Shown here: positions 12,403 through 25,600 of the stretch, piece after piece
How positions within the stretch are numbered: the stretch's first letter is position 1
How the letters are laid out: the number at the start of each line of letters is the position of its first letter
Assembly (NCBI GenBank): GCA_021018995.1
Contig: CM037589.1
Location: 63,205,068-63,269,067 of the forward strand
Source of the DNA: Chloranthus sessilifolius
Lineage: Eukaryota > Streptophyta > Magnoliopsida > Chloranthales > Chloranthaceae
Reading direction: 5' to 3'
Length of the DNA: 64,000 nucleotides
Program-made: the position numbers and the translations under genes
Notes under the pieces: model-generated
Told to the model about the DNA's origin: nothing
The model's database searches: none
What the model saw: only the letters and a program-made list of their open reading frames with translations

Positions 12403-13532
12403 CAAAATTTTCCCTCCATTTATCTGTCTTTGTTCTACTATTTTCAAATCCGTTGACTCCAAGTTTTTTCTCCCTAATCTGCTCCACATAATTTCTTTGA
12501 TTAATATTTGGTCAATAAAATTTCTTTGAATTTTTTAAAATAAATAAAACTATGAATTTCAACTATCTTTTCATGTTACAATAGCCGAGATAATGAAAAG
12601 GGGCATGTAATTGATTGGTATGCGCTGCTAAAGTGTCTTTTAACGTTGTTATCCGCACAAAGAGAGGCAAATAAGTGCCCTCCAAGAGCCCAATCTATAC
12701 TCACATTAATAAGGGTAGGTCCTAGTCTGAAACATTCAGCAATCCTGCTTTAATAGGCATCCAAGGATAGTTCAAGAGCATAGCATCGATTTCACTTTCC
12801 ACTAGATATTGAGTGTACGAGACCACTTGGGGCCGTCTCAACACCTACTAGAAATCATTCTGAGATCATTCTCAGAATCGATCCCAATATCTCTGCTGTC
12901 AAGGTAAAAAAGAAAAGGAACAAAAGATCAACTTGCCTAAGGTCCCTAGCAGATGAAAAACCTTCCTTACTGCCACTTATTAACTCCAAGAATTTGGTCG
13001 TAGATATGCACTACCTTATCCATTTCGCAATTTCAAACTTTCAGTCTCATAAAGTCAGCTACAAATAGATGGGATAAAGCAACGATGACACTAATTCATC
13101 CTTCCAACCACAGAGGAACTTTCTTACATATTTTTATATAGACAATTTGGTAATCAATCACAAAAGCCTAACAAATTCAATCTTAACATAGAAAAATATC
13201 GGACATGTCATCTTAAGCTATTAAACAGTTGAGAATAAGAATGACCAATCTAATAGAGAAGACATGACCATCTCCTATCGACAGATGCATAAGTCTTTAA
13301 GACATGGCCATCTTCTTCAATTCCGTCTTTTTCTATCAAACCTACTTCATTTAAATCATCAACAGTACAACTTATTTATTTCAATTGAAAATCACCAATC
13401 TCAACTCGGTTGATCATCAAGCTTCCAAAGTTACCGTATATTAAAGAATAAAGTCATTTGCATTATAAAGTTGCGCAAGCAATATTAAGGTTTTATGAAA
13501 CTTAAAAGACAAAAGTAAAGGAAGAGGTGCAC
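12403..13532. other. ARA1 intron 13 sequence (or 3' flank)
   Basis: No exon or element is recognised. I looked on the minus strand for the exon that should follow ARA1 exon 13 and did not find it here or further left. The segment 13311-13480 is repeated with changes at 29895-30065, inside intron 9. Confidence 0.5.
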
Positions 13533-13652
13533 CTCCCCGCCATTAATGTTTCCCTCATAGCATGGATTAAGACTGAGTGCACGCTCAAGGTAAGGTGTCC
13601 ACTGTCCAGTGAGTAAATCCCTCCTGATCATCTCAACGCCACCCTGGTAATA
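13533..13652 (-). CDS. ARA1: ARA1 exon 13
   Basis: It encodes 40 codons from YYQGGVEMIRRDLLTGQW to NINGGE. The acceptor is TTTAACAG at 13654/13653 and the donor is GTGCAC after GAG. It follows exon 12 at a codon boundary. The next exon is not found. Confidence 0.9.
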
Positions 13653-16600
13653 CTGTTAAAGAGAACAGATATAATGTCCAAGTTCAGATGCTTTTAGTAT
13701 TTTTCAAGTATCCAAGTAAAGAAACAACATAGTAAGAAACCAACTGTACCTCAAGCATATTTCTCAAAAATGGTTCTTCATTGAAATAATCCCTGCGTGC
13801 AAAGACAAAAGGCAACTTGTATGCCAGAGCTTCACTGACCGTTCCATATCCAATTTTTCCTGACAAACAAATGGAAGTAAATATCTAAAAGGCTAGTGTT
13901 TAGCCATAGTAAGTTTTTCTCTTGACTATCTTAGGTATTTACCAAGCATGCAATCACACGCTGCTATCAAATCTGGAGTGTACACATCTTTTGCAAGCTT
14001 TACAAAATTTGGGGGAAGCTCTTGGTTGTCAGATGCACCACACACCTTTGTCAGAGAAGGATAAGAATGTTTTCAATAATACATGTGCAGTAGAAAAATT
14101 GTTTGATCGCGTACCACCAGAGATCATAACATAGAACTTAGTCCAACAAAAACATACCAGGCATAGCCAACCAGCAGGTAGCCACTCCTGCTTCAACTTC
14201 CATCCTGCTGGCTGAAAAGTAATCGGACAAGTATTGAAATGCACTATTAGAATCAACTGAAGCATTGATATTATCCAATTATCAATTAGTATAAAGATTT
14301 AACAAAAAAAGAACATGGCAAAATATTATAAATAAATACCATGAAACACCCTGGATACCAATCCGATTAACGAGTACAGACTTGTAGTGAGAGGTTGCAC
14401 AATAAAATGAAAAGTGTCAGAGATCATGCAGCTTCACATACAGGAACATGATGATGATACTCTAAATAATCTAGAAATTACAAAAACCTAGAAATAACAA
14501 TAACCTCCCTTGTTGATGTCTGGTGAAAATAGTACACGTTGTAACACTAAAATCCCATGCCACAGATGTTCAAATTTCAGAAAATCATTTCTCTATAATT
14601 AGTGTCATTTGATAAGTGTGTCAACGTAGTAGTAGTGATTTTTTTGTCATTGCATGCTACTCTAAAAGGAATAATATTACTTTGATCGAGACACAAAGAA
14701 AATAACTAATTTTTTGAAGCCTCTTTCTCATGGTATTAGAATCATGGATAATGGGGATATCAAGATCGAGAGCGTTGGATTTGGGCCGCAACAGATTTTC
14801 AAGCGTAAGAAGAAACGACGTAAGAAGAAGCGACGGAAAAGTGACCTTAAAAAGACTTTAGGCGTGCTTTAGTCGGTCGATCGATCCTAGAAATTCGATT
14901 GATCGATTGAGGACAGGGGCTTTTGGTTTTTGGCGAACTTATTCTTCTCAGTCGATCGATCGATTCCAAACTTTCGATCGATCGATTGTGGACAGAACCT
15001 TCCAATGATTTTATTATTTATATATAAATCGATTGATCGATTAACCGCGTATGTCAAGTCCTCCAAAAGATGTAATTTTAGTTGTTTTCGGAAAAACGTG
15101 TCATTTTTAGTGTTTTATTGTTTTAGGATTTGGACACAGGACAAAACCCTAAACGACGTGCGTATTTATGAGATGATGGATTTTCCGAAATTAAACTAAA
15201 TTAATGGAGCAATAAACTGAAAGTTACGCGAATACCTTAGGGTTTCGTAGCTTTCCATTTGGATGATCGTATTTGGATTCCGGTAGGGTCCAGTCCGTTG
15301 CGCTAGATTCGTTAGTCTCGCAAAAGATCCTAGAGGTAGAACTCTAGCCGCTTCCAAATTAGGGCGCTCGCTCGCGGTTCAATGATGGAATCGCCAGTTC
15401 GATCTAGGACTTGTTAAGTTAAATCGATCCAACAATTCAGATAGGTTGGTGGCTCTGGTTAATATAGGATTTATGGGTTTGAGAAAATCGCAGGGTAATG
15501 GCTGAAATAGTTCAATTGGGATCGATACAGAGGTTTGGATGAAATCAAGGGTTGATAATCTGCAGGGTATTCAAAAGTTTAATGGTTAGATTTACGGTTT
15601 ATCGGAACAAAATAAAGCAGAAAAAGATAAAGCAGAAAAAGTTAGATAGAAGATAGATTGTGGGCTTCACACCCTTGGCTTCACACCAAACCTTTCTTAA
15701 GAAACGAAGAATCACTCTTCGTGGAGGCTCATCTCAAGCACACAAGCATAAGCTTTCATTTAATAATCAATAATCCATAATTACAATGTTTAAAGACCTT
15801 ATATAGTCGGCCTCACAAAAAGAAAACCCTAAAACATAAATATTACGAAACTACCCTAAAGTGTTTACATACGGAAAAGAAAACAAAAAAAATTCCTAAA
15901 CTAGCAATTACTGACAAAACTCACTCGAGTGAGATTCAAAGTCGCTCGAGCGACTTATTCCAGCAGCGACATCTCACTTGAGCGAGATTCAAAGTCGCAA
16001 GAGCGACTTAGTCCAGAAATTCTTAGCCTTGATTCTGACCGAAAGTCGCTCGAGCGACTTAGTCCAGAAAGTACTCGCTCGAGCAGGACCCAAATTCGCT
16101 CGAGCAAATTTGGGCATAACTCTGTATTCTTCCATTTAGGCGTGGTACTAGATCCCTTTTCGTCTCTTCTCGCGTCAGTACACTTGGTATGGCCCGAAGA
16201 CTATGTCCACGATGTCGGCGTATAACGACCGATTTTTCGTTATTTAGTCCTTAATTATTTGCTAGATTTGTAATTATAATTAATTTGATTGATTTGATTA
16301 GTTGCTGCACATGAATGTAATGCTTACTTTATTTTATAATGACCCGTGATAATTAATAATCTAATTAATATACCCTAAAATCCTTTAAATATGTGTTAGT
16401 AATAATTGGTGCGTTTAGTAATGTTTAATAAACTTTTAAAATATATTAGTAAATTAATTAAAGACCCAATAACTAATTAAAGACCCATTAAATAATTAAA
16501 GACCCAATAACTAATTAAAGACCCATTAAGTAATTAAAGACCCAGAGAATCATTTAAGACCCATATAGGAAACCTTAAAGTATTCTAAATAGAGTTAGAT

Positions 16601-19600
16601 TTTAAATAAGAAACCTTAAAGTATTTTAAATAGAGTTAGATCTTAAAAAGGAAATCTTAAAGTATTCTAAATAGAGTTAGATCGTAAATAGGAAAGATTA
16701 AGTATTCTAAATAGAGTTAGATCATAAATAGGAAACCTGAAAGTATTCTAAATAAAGTTAGATATTAAATAAGAATCCTTAAAGCATTCTAAATAGAATT
16801 AGATCTTAAATAGGAAACCATAAAGTATTATAAATATCAAGATTAATTTACAGAATTTTTACATAACTCTTATAACTTAATAACCTCATAGAGAAAGAGA
16901 GAAAATTCTAAAGAAAAAGGAGAATTAGAAGAGGAACCCTAGAGTTTTTGGTTTGAAAGCTTAGAAGAACGTAAGAGGAGCTTACGACGTGACCGGATTT
17001 CGGATTAAAGCTTCGAATTGAATCAAAGGAGATGAATTACGTCAATTTTACGCGAAGACTAGAGGTATGGAGAAATCATGTTGAGATTAATCGGAAACGT
17101 AGATAACACAAAAATAAAATAGGAATTAGGGTTTATTTCATTAATGAATATTCTTTATGTTAGATTGTTAAATTTTCTTAATCACGGGTTTTTGATGATA
17201 CATAGGGTTTCGTGATTAATCATCATTAGGAAGGATTTTAAGATATTAATTTCATATTTATTTTTATGAACAAGTTCATGTTAACGATGGATTATGCTTG
17301 AATTAAGTTTTTATTTAAATTAAAGAGTAGGCATAGAATTTAGTACAATAGGATGTGTTATCTCATATTTTAGCATTGCTCTCATGATGATGGTAAAAGA
17401 AATTTGTTGTGCGCTTTTAATACTTATGTTCATCATTGTTTTATTGCATGGATTCTAAGCAATAAAACAATGATGAACATAAATAAACATTTAAGCATGA
17501 TGATTAAACATAGACAATATTTGAATAGAAATTCATTGCCTGCATCCTAAACAAATTCTAAAATTCCTAACAAATTATAGATTCTAGATTTAAGACTGAT
17601 TCTGGATTCTAAACAGATTCTGGATTCTTGACAGATTCTGGATTCTAAACAGATTCTGAATTCTGCACAGAATTTCGTGATCAACCACGAAACCCCGGGT
17701 ACCATCAAAAACCCGTGATTAAGAAAATTTAACAATCTAACATGAAGAATGTTCATTAATGAAATAAACCCTAATTCCTATTTTATTTTTATGTTATCTA
17801 CGTTTCCGATTGATCTCAACATGATTTCTCCATACCTCTAGTCTTCGCATAAAATTGACATAATTCATCTCCCTTGATTCAATCCGAAATCTGGTCGCGT
17901 CGTAAGCTCCTCTTGGGTTCTTCTAAGCTTTCAAACAAAAAACTCTAGGGTTCCTCTTCCAATTCTCCTTCTTCTTCTCTAGAATTTTCTCTTTCTCTAT
18001 GAGGTTATTAGGTTATAAGTTATGTAAAAATTCTATAAATTAATCTCTATATTTATAATACTTAATGGTTTCCTATTTAAGATCTAATTCTTTTTAAAAT
18101 GTTTAAGGTTTCCTATTTAATATCTAACTTTATTAAGAATACTTTAGGGTTTCCTATTTAAGATCTAACTCTATTTAGAATACTTAATGTTTCCTATTTA
18201 AGATCTAACTCTATTTAGAATACTTTAAGATTTCTTATTTAAGATCTAACTCTATTTAGAATACTTTAAAGTTTCCTACATGGGTCTTAAATAATTCTAT
18301 GGGCCTTTAATTACCTAATGGGTATTTAATTAGTTATTGGGTCTTTAATTATTTAATGGGTCTTTAGTTACTTAATGGGTCTTTAATTAGTTATTGGGTC
18401 CTTCATTACTTAATAGGTCTTTAATTAGTTATTGGGTCTTTAATTATCTAGCAAATAATTAAGGACTAAATAACGAAAAATCACGATCGTTACATGACGT
18501 CCCCGCCAGGTTTTCTTTTTTTGAGGCCTACTATATAAGGTCCTTACAAGCATTGTAACAGACACTCGATGATTAATGAAAAAGGGTTATTTGCTTTAGG
18601 CTTGAGACGAGCTTTGTTGAATAGAGATTCTTCTTTTTCGAGATGGTTTGGTGTGAGGCCAAGGATGCAATGCCCATTATTTTCTAATCTTGTCTATTTT
18701 TATCTTTCAGTTTCTCTATTTGTTGTCATCTTTCCGATCCCCTTAAACCTATTGCAAACAATTTCTAGTTGAATATTCTGAAATCCCAAACCATAGCTTT
18801 CATCTGAACCATTGGATCAATCCGATTCAACAAGCCCTAGCAAGATCTAGTGGTTCCACTTTGGAACTTCGAACGAGCGCCCTAATTTGGAAAAGCTAGA
18901 GTTTTATCTTCTTTTTTTTATCCGTAAATGATAATATATTGAAAAATAGCAAGATGCTGAGGGGACAATACAAAACAAACGAACCAAAAACAGAATGGAA
19001 AAACAAAAAAAGAGAAGCATCCGACCCCAGAGCAGGGCAGACATCCCCTAGCCAGGCATTAGCTCGGGTCCCAGGGCCACGACTCTATCCAGGACTAGTC
19101 CCCGACAGTTGGAACCCAAAGACCAACCAGATTGACAATGTCTTTGACAATGGCCCCCACCGGTTTCGATTTCTAGTCGAATACTCTCCTATTCCTCTCG
19201 CCAGAGGCACCAAATGACCGCGAAGAAAATCCCCTTCCATCTCTTCCCATCTTGTCCATCTGGTGTCCCCGCATCCCAAGCTAAATAGTGTAGATATGGA
19301 GTTGCAGAGAGGACCCAACTCATATGAAAAAACTTCAGCACAATGCACCAGACTTCCTGAGCCACTGCACAATGCAGGAAAAGATGTGAAATAGACTCGT
19401 CACCCTGGGAGCACATGACACACTACTTGGAAACATTTTTCCCCCTCCGGATGAGCTAGTCCCGCGTAAGGATTTTCTCCTTGAACACCGTCCACAAGAA
19501 AAACTTTATTTTGAGCGAAATGGGAGTCTTCCATAGCGTAGCTCCTTGAAATCTGATAAGAGGTTGGCGGGACAGCAGCTGATAGTAGGATTTAACCGTG

Positions 19601-22600
19601 AACTTGCATTTATTGCTTGGGAACCACAGCCGACGGTCCTGATTCTGAGGGTTACGCTACATCGCATAAAGCAAAAGGAGTTTGGAAAAAGCCTCCTCTT
19701 CATCAGCTCGAAGGTTTCTGCGTAAATAAACTTCCCACATTCTTCTTCCACCCGTATGACAGGCAAAGTCATCAATTCTCCCCCTAGGGTTCAGCGATAA
19801 GGAAAAGATAGTAGGGAACAACGATTTTAAAGGTCCCCCCCTCGACCCAACTGTCCTCCCAGAACCGAATACGAGTACCACAACCCCAACTGAAGTGAAT
19901 CCCCTTGGCGTAAAGATCCCAAGTGTCACAAATCATTTTCCACCAGGCCGAGATTCTTCTACTGCTGCTAATGTTGATGCCCTAGTTAAAATTGGATTGA
20001 CCATATTTTTCCACTAGCACCATACGCCAAAGACTCTCCAATTGCTCCTCGTTCTCGGCTCTCCAAAACCATTTGCCAAGAAGGGTGATGTTGTTGTACC
20101 TTAAATTGCGAATCCCCAGCCTGCCGCAGCTATTGGGGAGTTGGCAAGTATCCCAATTAATGAGGTGGTATTTCTTCCCGACGCCTGCCCCCTCCCACAG
20201 AAAATTACATTGTATTTGTTCCATCCGATTGATTACACCGATCGGACACCTGAACATGGACATGTAGAACGTCAGCAAGCTGGCAAGAACAGATTTCAAC
20301 AAAATTAGCCGACCACCACTGCTTAACAGTCTTCCTTTCCACGTGGAGAGTTGTTGCTCAAAACGCTGGATCACCGGTTCCCAAGCTCTCCCCGAAGGAT
20401 ACCGCAAACCCAAAGGCAGCCCCAAATATCTGATGGGCAACTCCTCGCTTTCACATTCCACCATCTCAACAATGGCCTGTAACCGCAAGCTATCAATCCC
20501 GATGCTTGTGACCTTAGATTTGTGGAAATTGATCCGCTGCCCGGACACAGCCTCGTACACTGATAAGGCATCAGCAAGGGACTTGAATTCCCCCATGTCA
20601 GCCTTATCGAAAAGGATCGTGTCATCGGCATACTGCAGGATTGAGATGGATCTGCCATGCTCCCAACACTAATCCCTGAAATGAAGTTCACCTGTCTCGC
20701 CTTTTCGATGAGACCTGGAAGTGCCTCCCCCATCAAAATAAAAAGGAAAGGGGAAAAGGGATCACCCTGAGGAATATCCCGTGTACTCTTGAAATACCCA
20801 GCAGGCGCGCCATTAATTAGCACAGAAAACCACGGGATAGCAAAACAGCCCCGCATCCACCTCCTCCACTTTATTCCGAAACCCAACCTGCTAAGCATAT
20901 AATCCAGCCCGCTCCAGCAGACACGGTCATATGCTTTTTCCATGTCCACATTCCAAAGAGCAGCCGGGACGCGCTGAAGAAAGGCGGAGTGGATGACTTC
21001 ATGGGCCATAGCCACCTAGTCAACAAGTTGTCTCCACTGAATGAAAGCCCCCTGGTTGGCTGATATAATTTTACCCAATAAAGGTCTAGGTCGATTAACG
21101 AGTACCTTAGCAATTATCTTATAAAGACAATTGATAAGGCAGATCAGCCGAAAATCCGCAATGTCCTCCGCCCCAACTTTCTTGATGAGAAATCTTGAAC
21201 CAAGAAGGTAGAACTTAAAGCACATCCATATGTTCCTCCTTAATCAAAGGCCAGAAAACACAATAAAATTCCATCATGAATCCGTCAGGACCCGGCGATT
21301 TATTCTTGCCCCCATTTCTAATGGCACTCCAAACTTCCTCTTCTTGAAAGGGTAATTCCAAATCTTCACTGTCCTGAGTAGCGATGGACTGAAAGGATAA
21401 CCCATCCAAATCTGGACGCGATATGCCATCGTCTGTGTATAACTTGGAATAAAATTCCACCACCTTTTCACGTATCCGATCAATCCCCACATACGTGACC
21501 CCCTCAACCCCAACACTACCCAAATAATTATTTTTATTCCGAGCATTGGCAATCGCGTGGAAGAATTTCGTATTAAGGTCTCCCTCCTTTACCCATTTCA
21601 CCTTCGCCTTTTGTTTCCACGATCTCTTCGGCCCTGCACAAGTTATTGAATTCTACTTTTTTCTGGGTCCGTTCTTCACGTCCACCTTCCGATAACAGCC
21701 TACTTTCTTCAAGGTTATCGATCTCCAGCAACCTCGCCAAGATCATCTCCTTGTTGAGGTGAAGAAGCCCAAAAGTCTCCCTGTTCCACTCAATGGTGCG
21801 CTTCTTGATCCATTGCAGCTTGGATATGAACCGGTAGGTCGTCGTACCCGTTAGCCTATGCTCATTCCACCATTCAGGTAGTGCCTCCCGGTAATGCTCG
21901 TCAAGTAGCCACATATTTTCAAATCTGAATGGGGTGGGGCCTTTCCCCCTAGCTCCGCACGTGAGCATCACCGGTCGATGATCTGACACCGCTCTCGCAA
22001 GACATTCTAACCTAGCAGCCGGAAACATCTCTATCCATTCAGTACTGCAAAGAAACCGATCCAACCTACTCATAGACGGATTATTCTGCAGGTTGGACCA
22101 AGTGACTCTGGAACCCGTTAAAGGAACGTCCATTAGGCCCTAGTCCTCAATCCATTAGTTAAAATCACTCATGACGGCGATATCCGGAGGTCCACCGAAT
22201 TTCTCTTGCCCCCATCTGATGGCGTTAAAATCACCCAAGCAAACCGGGAGATCCCACCTTGCCATGACCACCGCCAACTCGAACCAGAAATCGCTTCGCT
22301 GCACATCCGTCGAGGGCCCGTAATTGCCAGACAGCATCCAACACTGACCAATGTTTCTATTCTGTAAAACCACAGATGTCGAGTATATGCCCAGCTCTCT
22401 GTCAACCTTATCGAAGAGGCCAAAATCCCACGCCACCAGGATACCACTCGAAGCCCCAGCTAAGTCCACACCCACCCATTCCCAATTATTCCCTCTAAGG
22501 ACGGACCCAACTTTACCCCTATCGCAGTTTCCCCATTTAGTTTCTTGCAGCGGAATAATAACCGGCTTAACCGACGCTATTACCAGTCTAACCCTATTCT

Positions 22601-25600
22601 CAGAGTTAAGTATCTTCATCAAACAATATTCTCAGAGTCCGCCCAGACAAAGAGGACAAGGGTCAAGGTTCCCCATTACCCCTCCCATCTGTCATCCCCC
22701 ACTGTAATCGGGCGAGCTCACATGAACCAGTCCGGCGATGTTTATTGTTACCCTGTCGATTGTCCAGAATGGATTTGAAGACCTCCCGCAAAGACTCCTC
22801 AGAACCTTTGAACGACATACCAAGCTCGTGTCCCACGTGGATTAATCTGTCAATTTCGTTCGGCTCCACCTGGTCACGAAGCTCCCCATCAGCTCTTCGT
22901 GATACCTCTGCCGCCATCTCCAAGCCAACCGTCTGATTAGAAAGGGAAGAACCCAGAGTAAGAGTAGCCATCGCTCGGGGAGGGAGACCCGCAGACGCAA
23001 GCTTCAGAGGCAACTTAGGGATCTCAGAGAGAGTAAGTTTCTTCTTCCGGGTCCGCGGGTCACAGTCTGGGTCCCAAGAGCTATGTAACCTCCTGCCCCA
23101 ACTTAACAACCCAACTCGGACCCGGAACCAGGGCAAAAGGCATCAAGGCCCGAAGTGCATAACAGGACTGTCGGGTCAACAGCCCCAGCCCAGAAGGGGA
23201 TCCAGTAGAGTGTCGTGCATGTCAGTTCTTTAGAGAGGAGGTGTCCGCCAACTCAGCTTCCAGTCGGTGTCAAAAGGGGAAAAACTCTTTAATCCCCCCC
23301 CCTTCAAAAGCCTCCTTTCTCGAAAGACAAAAGGCAAGGGTTCTAGCAGGTTCCGGATCAAGACATGTCGGCATCCCTAGCGAGCTCGCCACCCTAGACT
23401 GGCCACGTGTCGACCATTCAGTACCTCTCGGACCACAACCTTTCGAAAGACCTCTCCTTCTTCGAACATAAACCCTAGCCTTTACCTCGTCTCCCTAAAA
23501 AAGAAATTCGCAGCCTCCATTCCCATCAGGTCCCAGGAACCATCTCTGCAACCGTCCTTTTCTTTCGACGTCCACATCGGCTCACCTACCACCTCTTTTG
23601 TCTCCTGCAGATTAACGTTGTAGGAGTAAGATGAAATCACGGCCGTAGGCTGCTTCAACGGGGAGAGATCCATCGTGTAGTCGCAATCCGAGTAACCCAA
23701 AGTCAACTCCGGAGACCCAAGGTGTTCCAAACTGACCGACGACCGATCGTGTGCAACAAAGCCATCCTCCCAAACAACCGCCTCCTCAAATCCCGTCTCC
23801 GGCAACATCAAAACGATATCAATATTCTCCATCACCCCTTCCTCGAGCTCGTCGGGCGGAATCTCCTCATGGCATTTGGCGAAGGCAGTAGCAGCGATGG
23901 AGGACATGAACGACGAACTCGGCACTCCAGACCCCTCATCACCCTTTCGACTTCTTTACCTCTATTTGGAGATCCCGTCAGCGGGGAGCAGCATTGGTGG
24001 AACAGCGGGGCCGTGGTCGGCCCCCGCTGGAGCGACGGATTTGAGGGTGCGCCACCCTTCGAGGGGCTCATCGGATTCAATATGGACTATGGTTCCCCGT
24101 GCCATAGTGGTTCAATCAACGGCGGGACTTTTTCTGTGGCACCAATGAAATTTGTATATCTCGCCACCCCCGGTCCACTCGGATTCGTGATTCAATTGAC
24201 ACGGGCGGATCATCCCCTCCATACGCTCCACTTCTACGAAGACAGTGAGTTTTTGGCCATTGAGGCAGAGCTCACAAGAGCGGGGGATGAGCTCTCAGTG
24301 CTCGGATCTCACCAAGACTCTGGCGAACCGAGTCTCCCACAGGTTGACGGTGCTTTTGTCGACGAGGATGAACCCTCCACAAACCTCAGCAATCTCCATG
24401 AGAATCTCCGAAGTCCAAGCATGCAGGGGCAAGCCGAATAGCCTAACCCAAACTCCGCCCATCCAACGGTGGAGATGCAAGGAATTTGCCAGGGGGTCCA
24501 TTTTACACATTCAACCGATTTGCCATCAATGGAAAAAGCTTTTTTGGAAAGGATTTCATTGGCGGCAGCAATAGACGGGCAACGTAGCAGTATCTTAGTA
24601 TCCATTAGCATCAAAACTATCGGTCTGTCATGTAATCTCCAATGTTGTAACCAGTATTATATATGTAATGGTTGTAAAGTGTCTTTGAATATGTATAGGA
24701 TAATCCAATAGTCTCTGATGTTTTTGGCAACAGATTCAATAGAATGGTTGAATATTCTCTGTACACCATTATCGTCCCTACAAGTATTAGGGGAAGCATT
24801 CAAGCGGCTGGGCGGAACGTCCTTCCCCTCTGCCGGAGTCCCGACCCCCCCTTCAAGAAGTTGGGGGTCTCCAATAACCACTTCTGCAAAAGACAGCCCT
24901 GTCTTCTACCAATCGACGGCATCGAAGGACCTCCGGTCTTACTCCCCGAACCCGTCCCCAACTTCCCACGGCCACCCGCAATAGACCACCCTTGGGCAAT
25001 ATCCCAAAGCTGGGAATCGCTGAAAAAGGCTTGATGCATGGACTTAACTTTCAAGGGAGAGATTTCAGTGCCCTTCACTATGGTTCCTTGTCTCGCAATG
25101 TCGGACAACTAAATCGGTGACACACCAATCTTCATTTGAAATGGACATTCCGACAATGGGAGCAAATCCAATCCCCTGCCCAGAGAACCAAAACACCCTT
25201 CATTTTTGGTGCAACAATATTACATCCATTAAATCTAGAGTTCTATCTCTAGGATCAATTCTTTCCGCAAATCTAAATGGATCTCGCTCGTCGGATTAGG
25301 CCCTAGCCGAAACAAACATGATCACTCAAGCGGAAATCTACGAAACCCTAAGGTATCGCGAGTATTTTTGAGATTTTTTCTTAAAAAATTAGTTTAATTT
25401 TGATTAATCATCATTTCATCACCATTCACGAGTTTTAGGGTCGTTGTCCCGCGTCAGTTATGGTAGCAGAGCTTAGGTTCTAGGTTAGGGCATATTAGGA
25501 TGGCATTTTAATGTTATTGTATTTTAATTCATTTGTGTTCATTAGTGTGCACGTCTAGTGTTTGACAAAAGTTCTTATTCACTTTGGTTCACATGTGTGT

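Larger units (their letters stand above)
16223..18492. mobile_element. 2.27 kb foldback (long inverted repeat) element
   Basis: The ends match as inverted repeats: TAACGACCGATTTTTCG on the left and the complement of CGAAAAATCACGATCGTTA on the right. The similarity continues inward through AT-rich repeats (AAAGACCCAATAACTAATTA on the left; its complement on the right) and through TTCTTAATCACGGGTTTTTG at about 17176-17195 against 17705-17725. The centre near 17453 is itself a perfect palindrome. I see no transposase. No convincing target-site duplication is visible, so the DNA-transposon superfamily is open. Confidence 0.75.
15131..18508 (-). mobile_element. Solo LTR H inside element C, split by a foldback element
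   Basis: On the plus strand it begins TGGACACAGGACAAAACCC at 15131 and runs to GATGTCGGCG near 16220; the end resumes at about 18493 and closes with CCCCGCCA at 18508. Flanks are GGATT (15126-15130) and GGTTT (18509-18513), a near-match duplication. It is the same family as the solo LTR at 30757-31753, in the opposite orientation. The U3 has an array of CTCGAGCGA words at 15923-16100, and a TATA-like CTTATATAGTC lies near 15800. No coding sequence is present. Confidence 0.78.
18910..25234 (-). mobile_element. Full-length L1-type LINE
   Basis: A minus-strand LINE of 6.3 kb. It is flanked by a 14 bp target-site duplication with one change, CTAGAGTTTTATCT at 18896-18909 and CTAGAGTTCTATCT at 25235-25248. 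Its 3' tail is a short poly(A), seen as CTTTTTTTTA on the plus strand at 18910-18920. From 5' to 3' it has an ORF1 with a DUF4283-like domain, then ORF2 with an apurinic-type endonuclease, reverse transcriptase and a zinc-binding region. All frames are broken. It inserted into the left LTR of element C. Confidence 0.88.

Noticed and set aside
14878-15050. GATCGATC repeats as a possible replication or methylation signal
   Set aside because: Dam-type sites have no such role in plant nuclear DNA; they are treated as part of the LTR palindrome pattern.
15923-16100. Regular CTCGAGCGA repeats resembling a CRISPR-like array
   Set aside because: Spacing and unit length are irregular, there are no unique spacers, and they lie in the U3 of a plant LTR.
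22351-22707. Plus-strand open frame of 118 codons
   Set aside because: It is the complement of the LINE endonuclease.
23722-24441. Plus-strand open frame of 239 codons
   Set aside because: It is antisense to the LINE ORF1, has no recognisable domain and is one of several overlapping frames in this GC-richer stretch.
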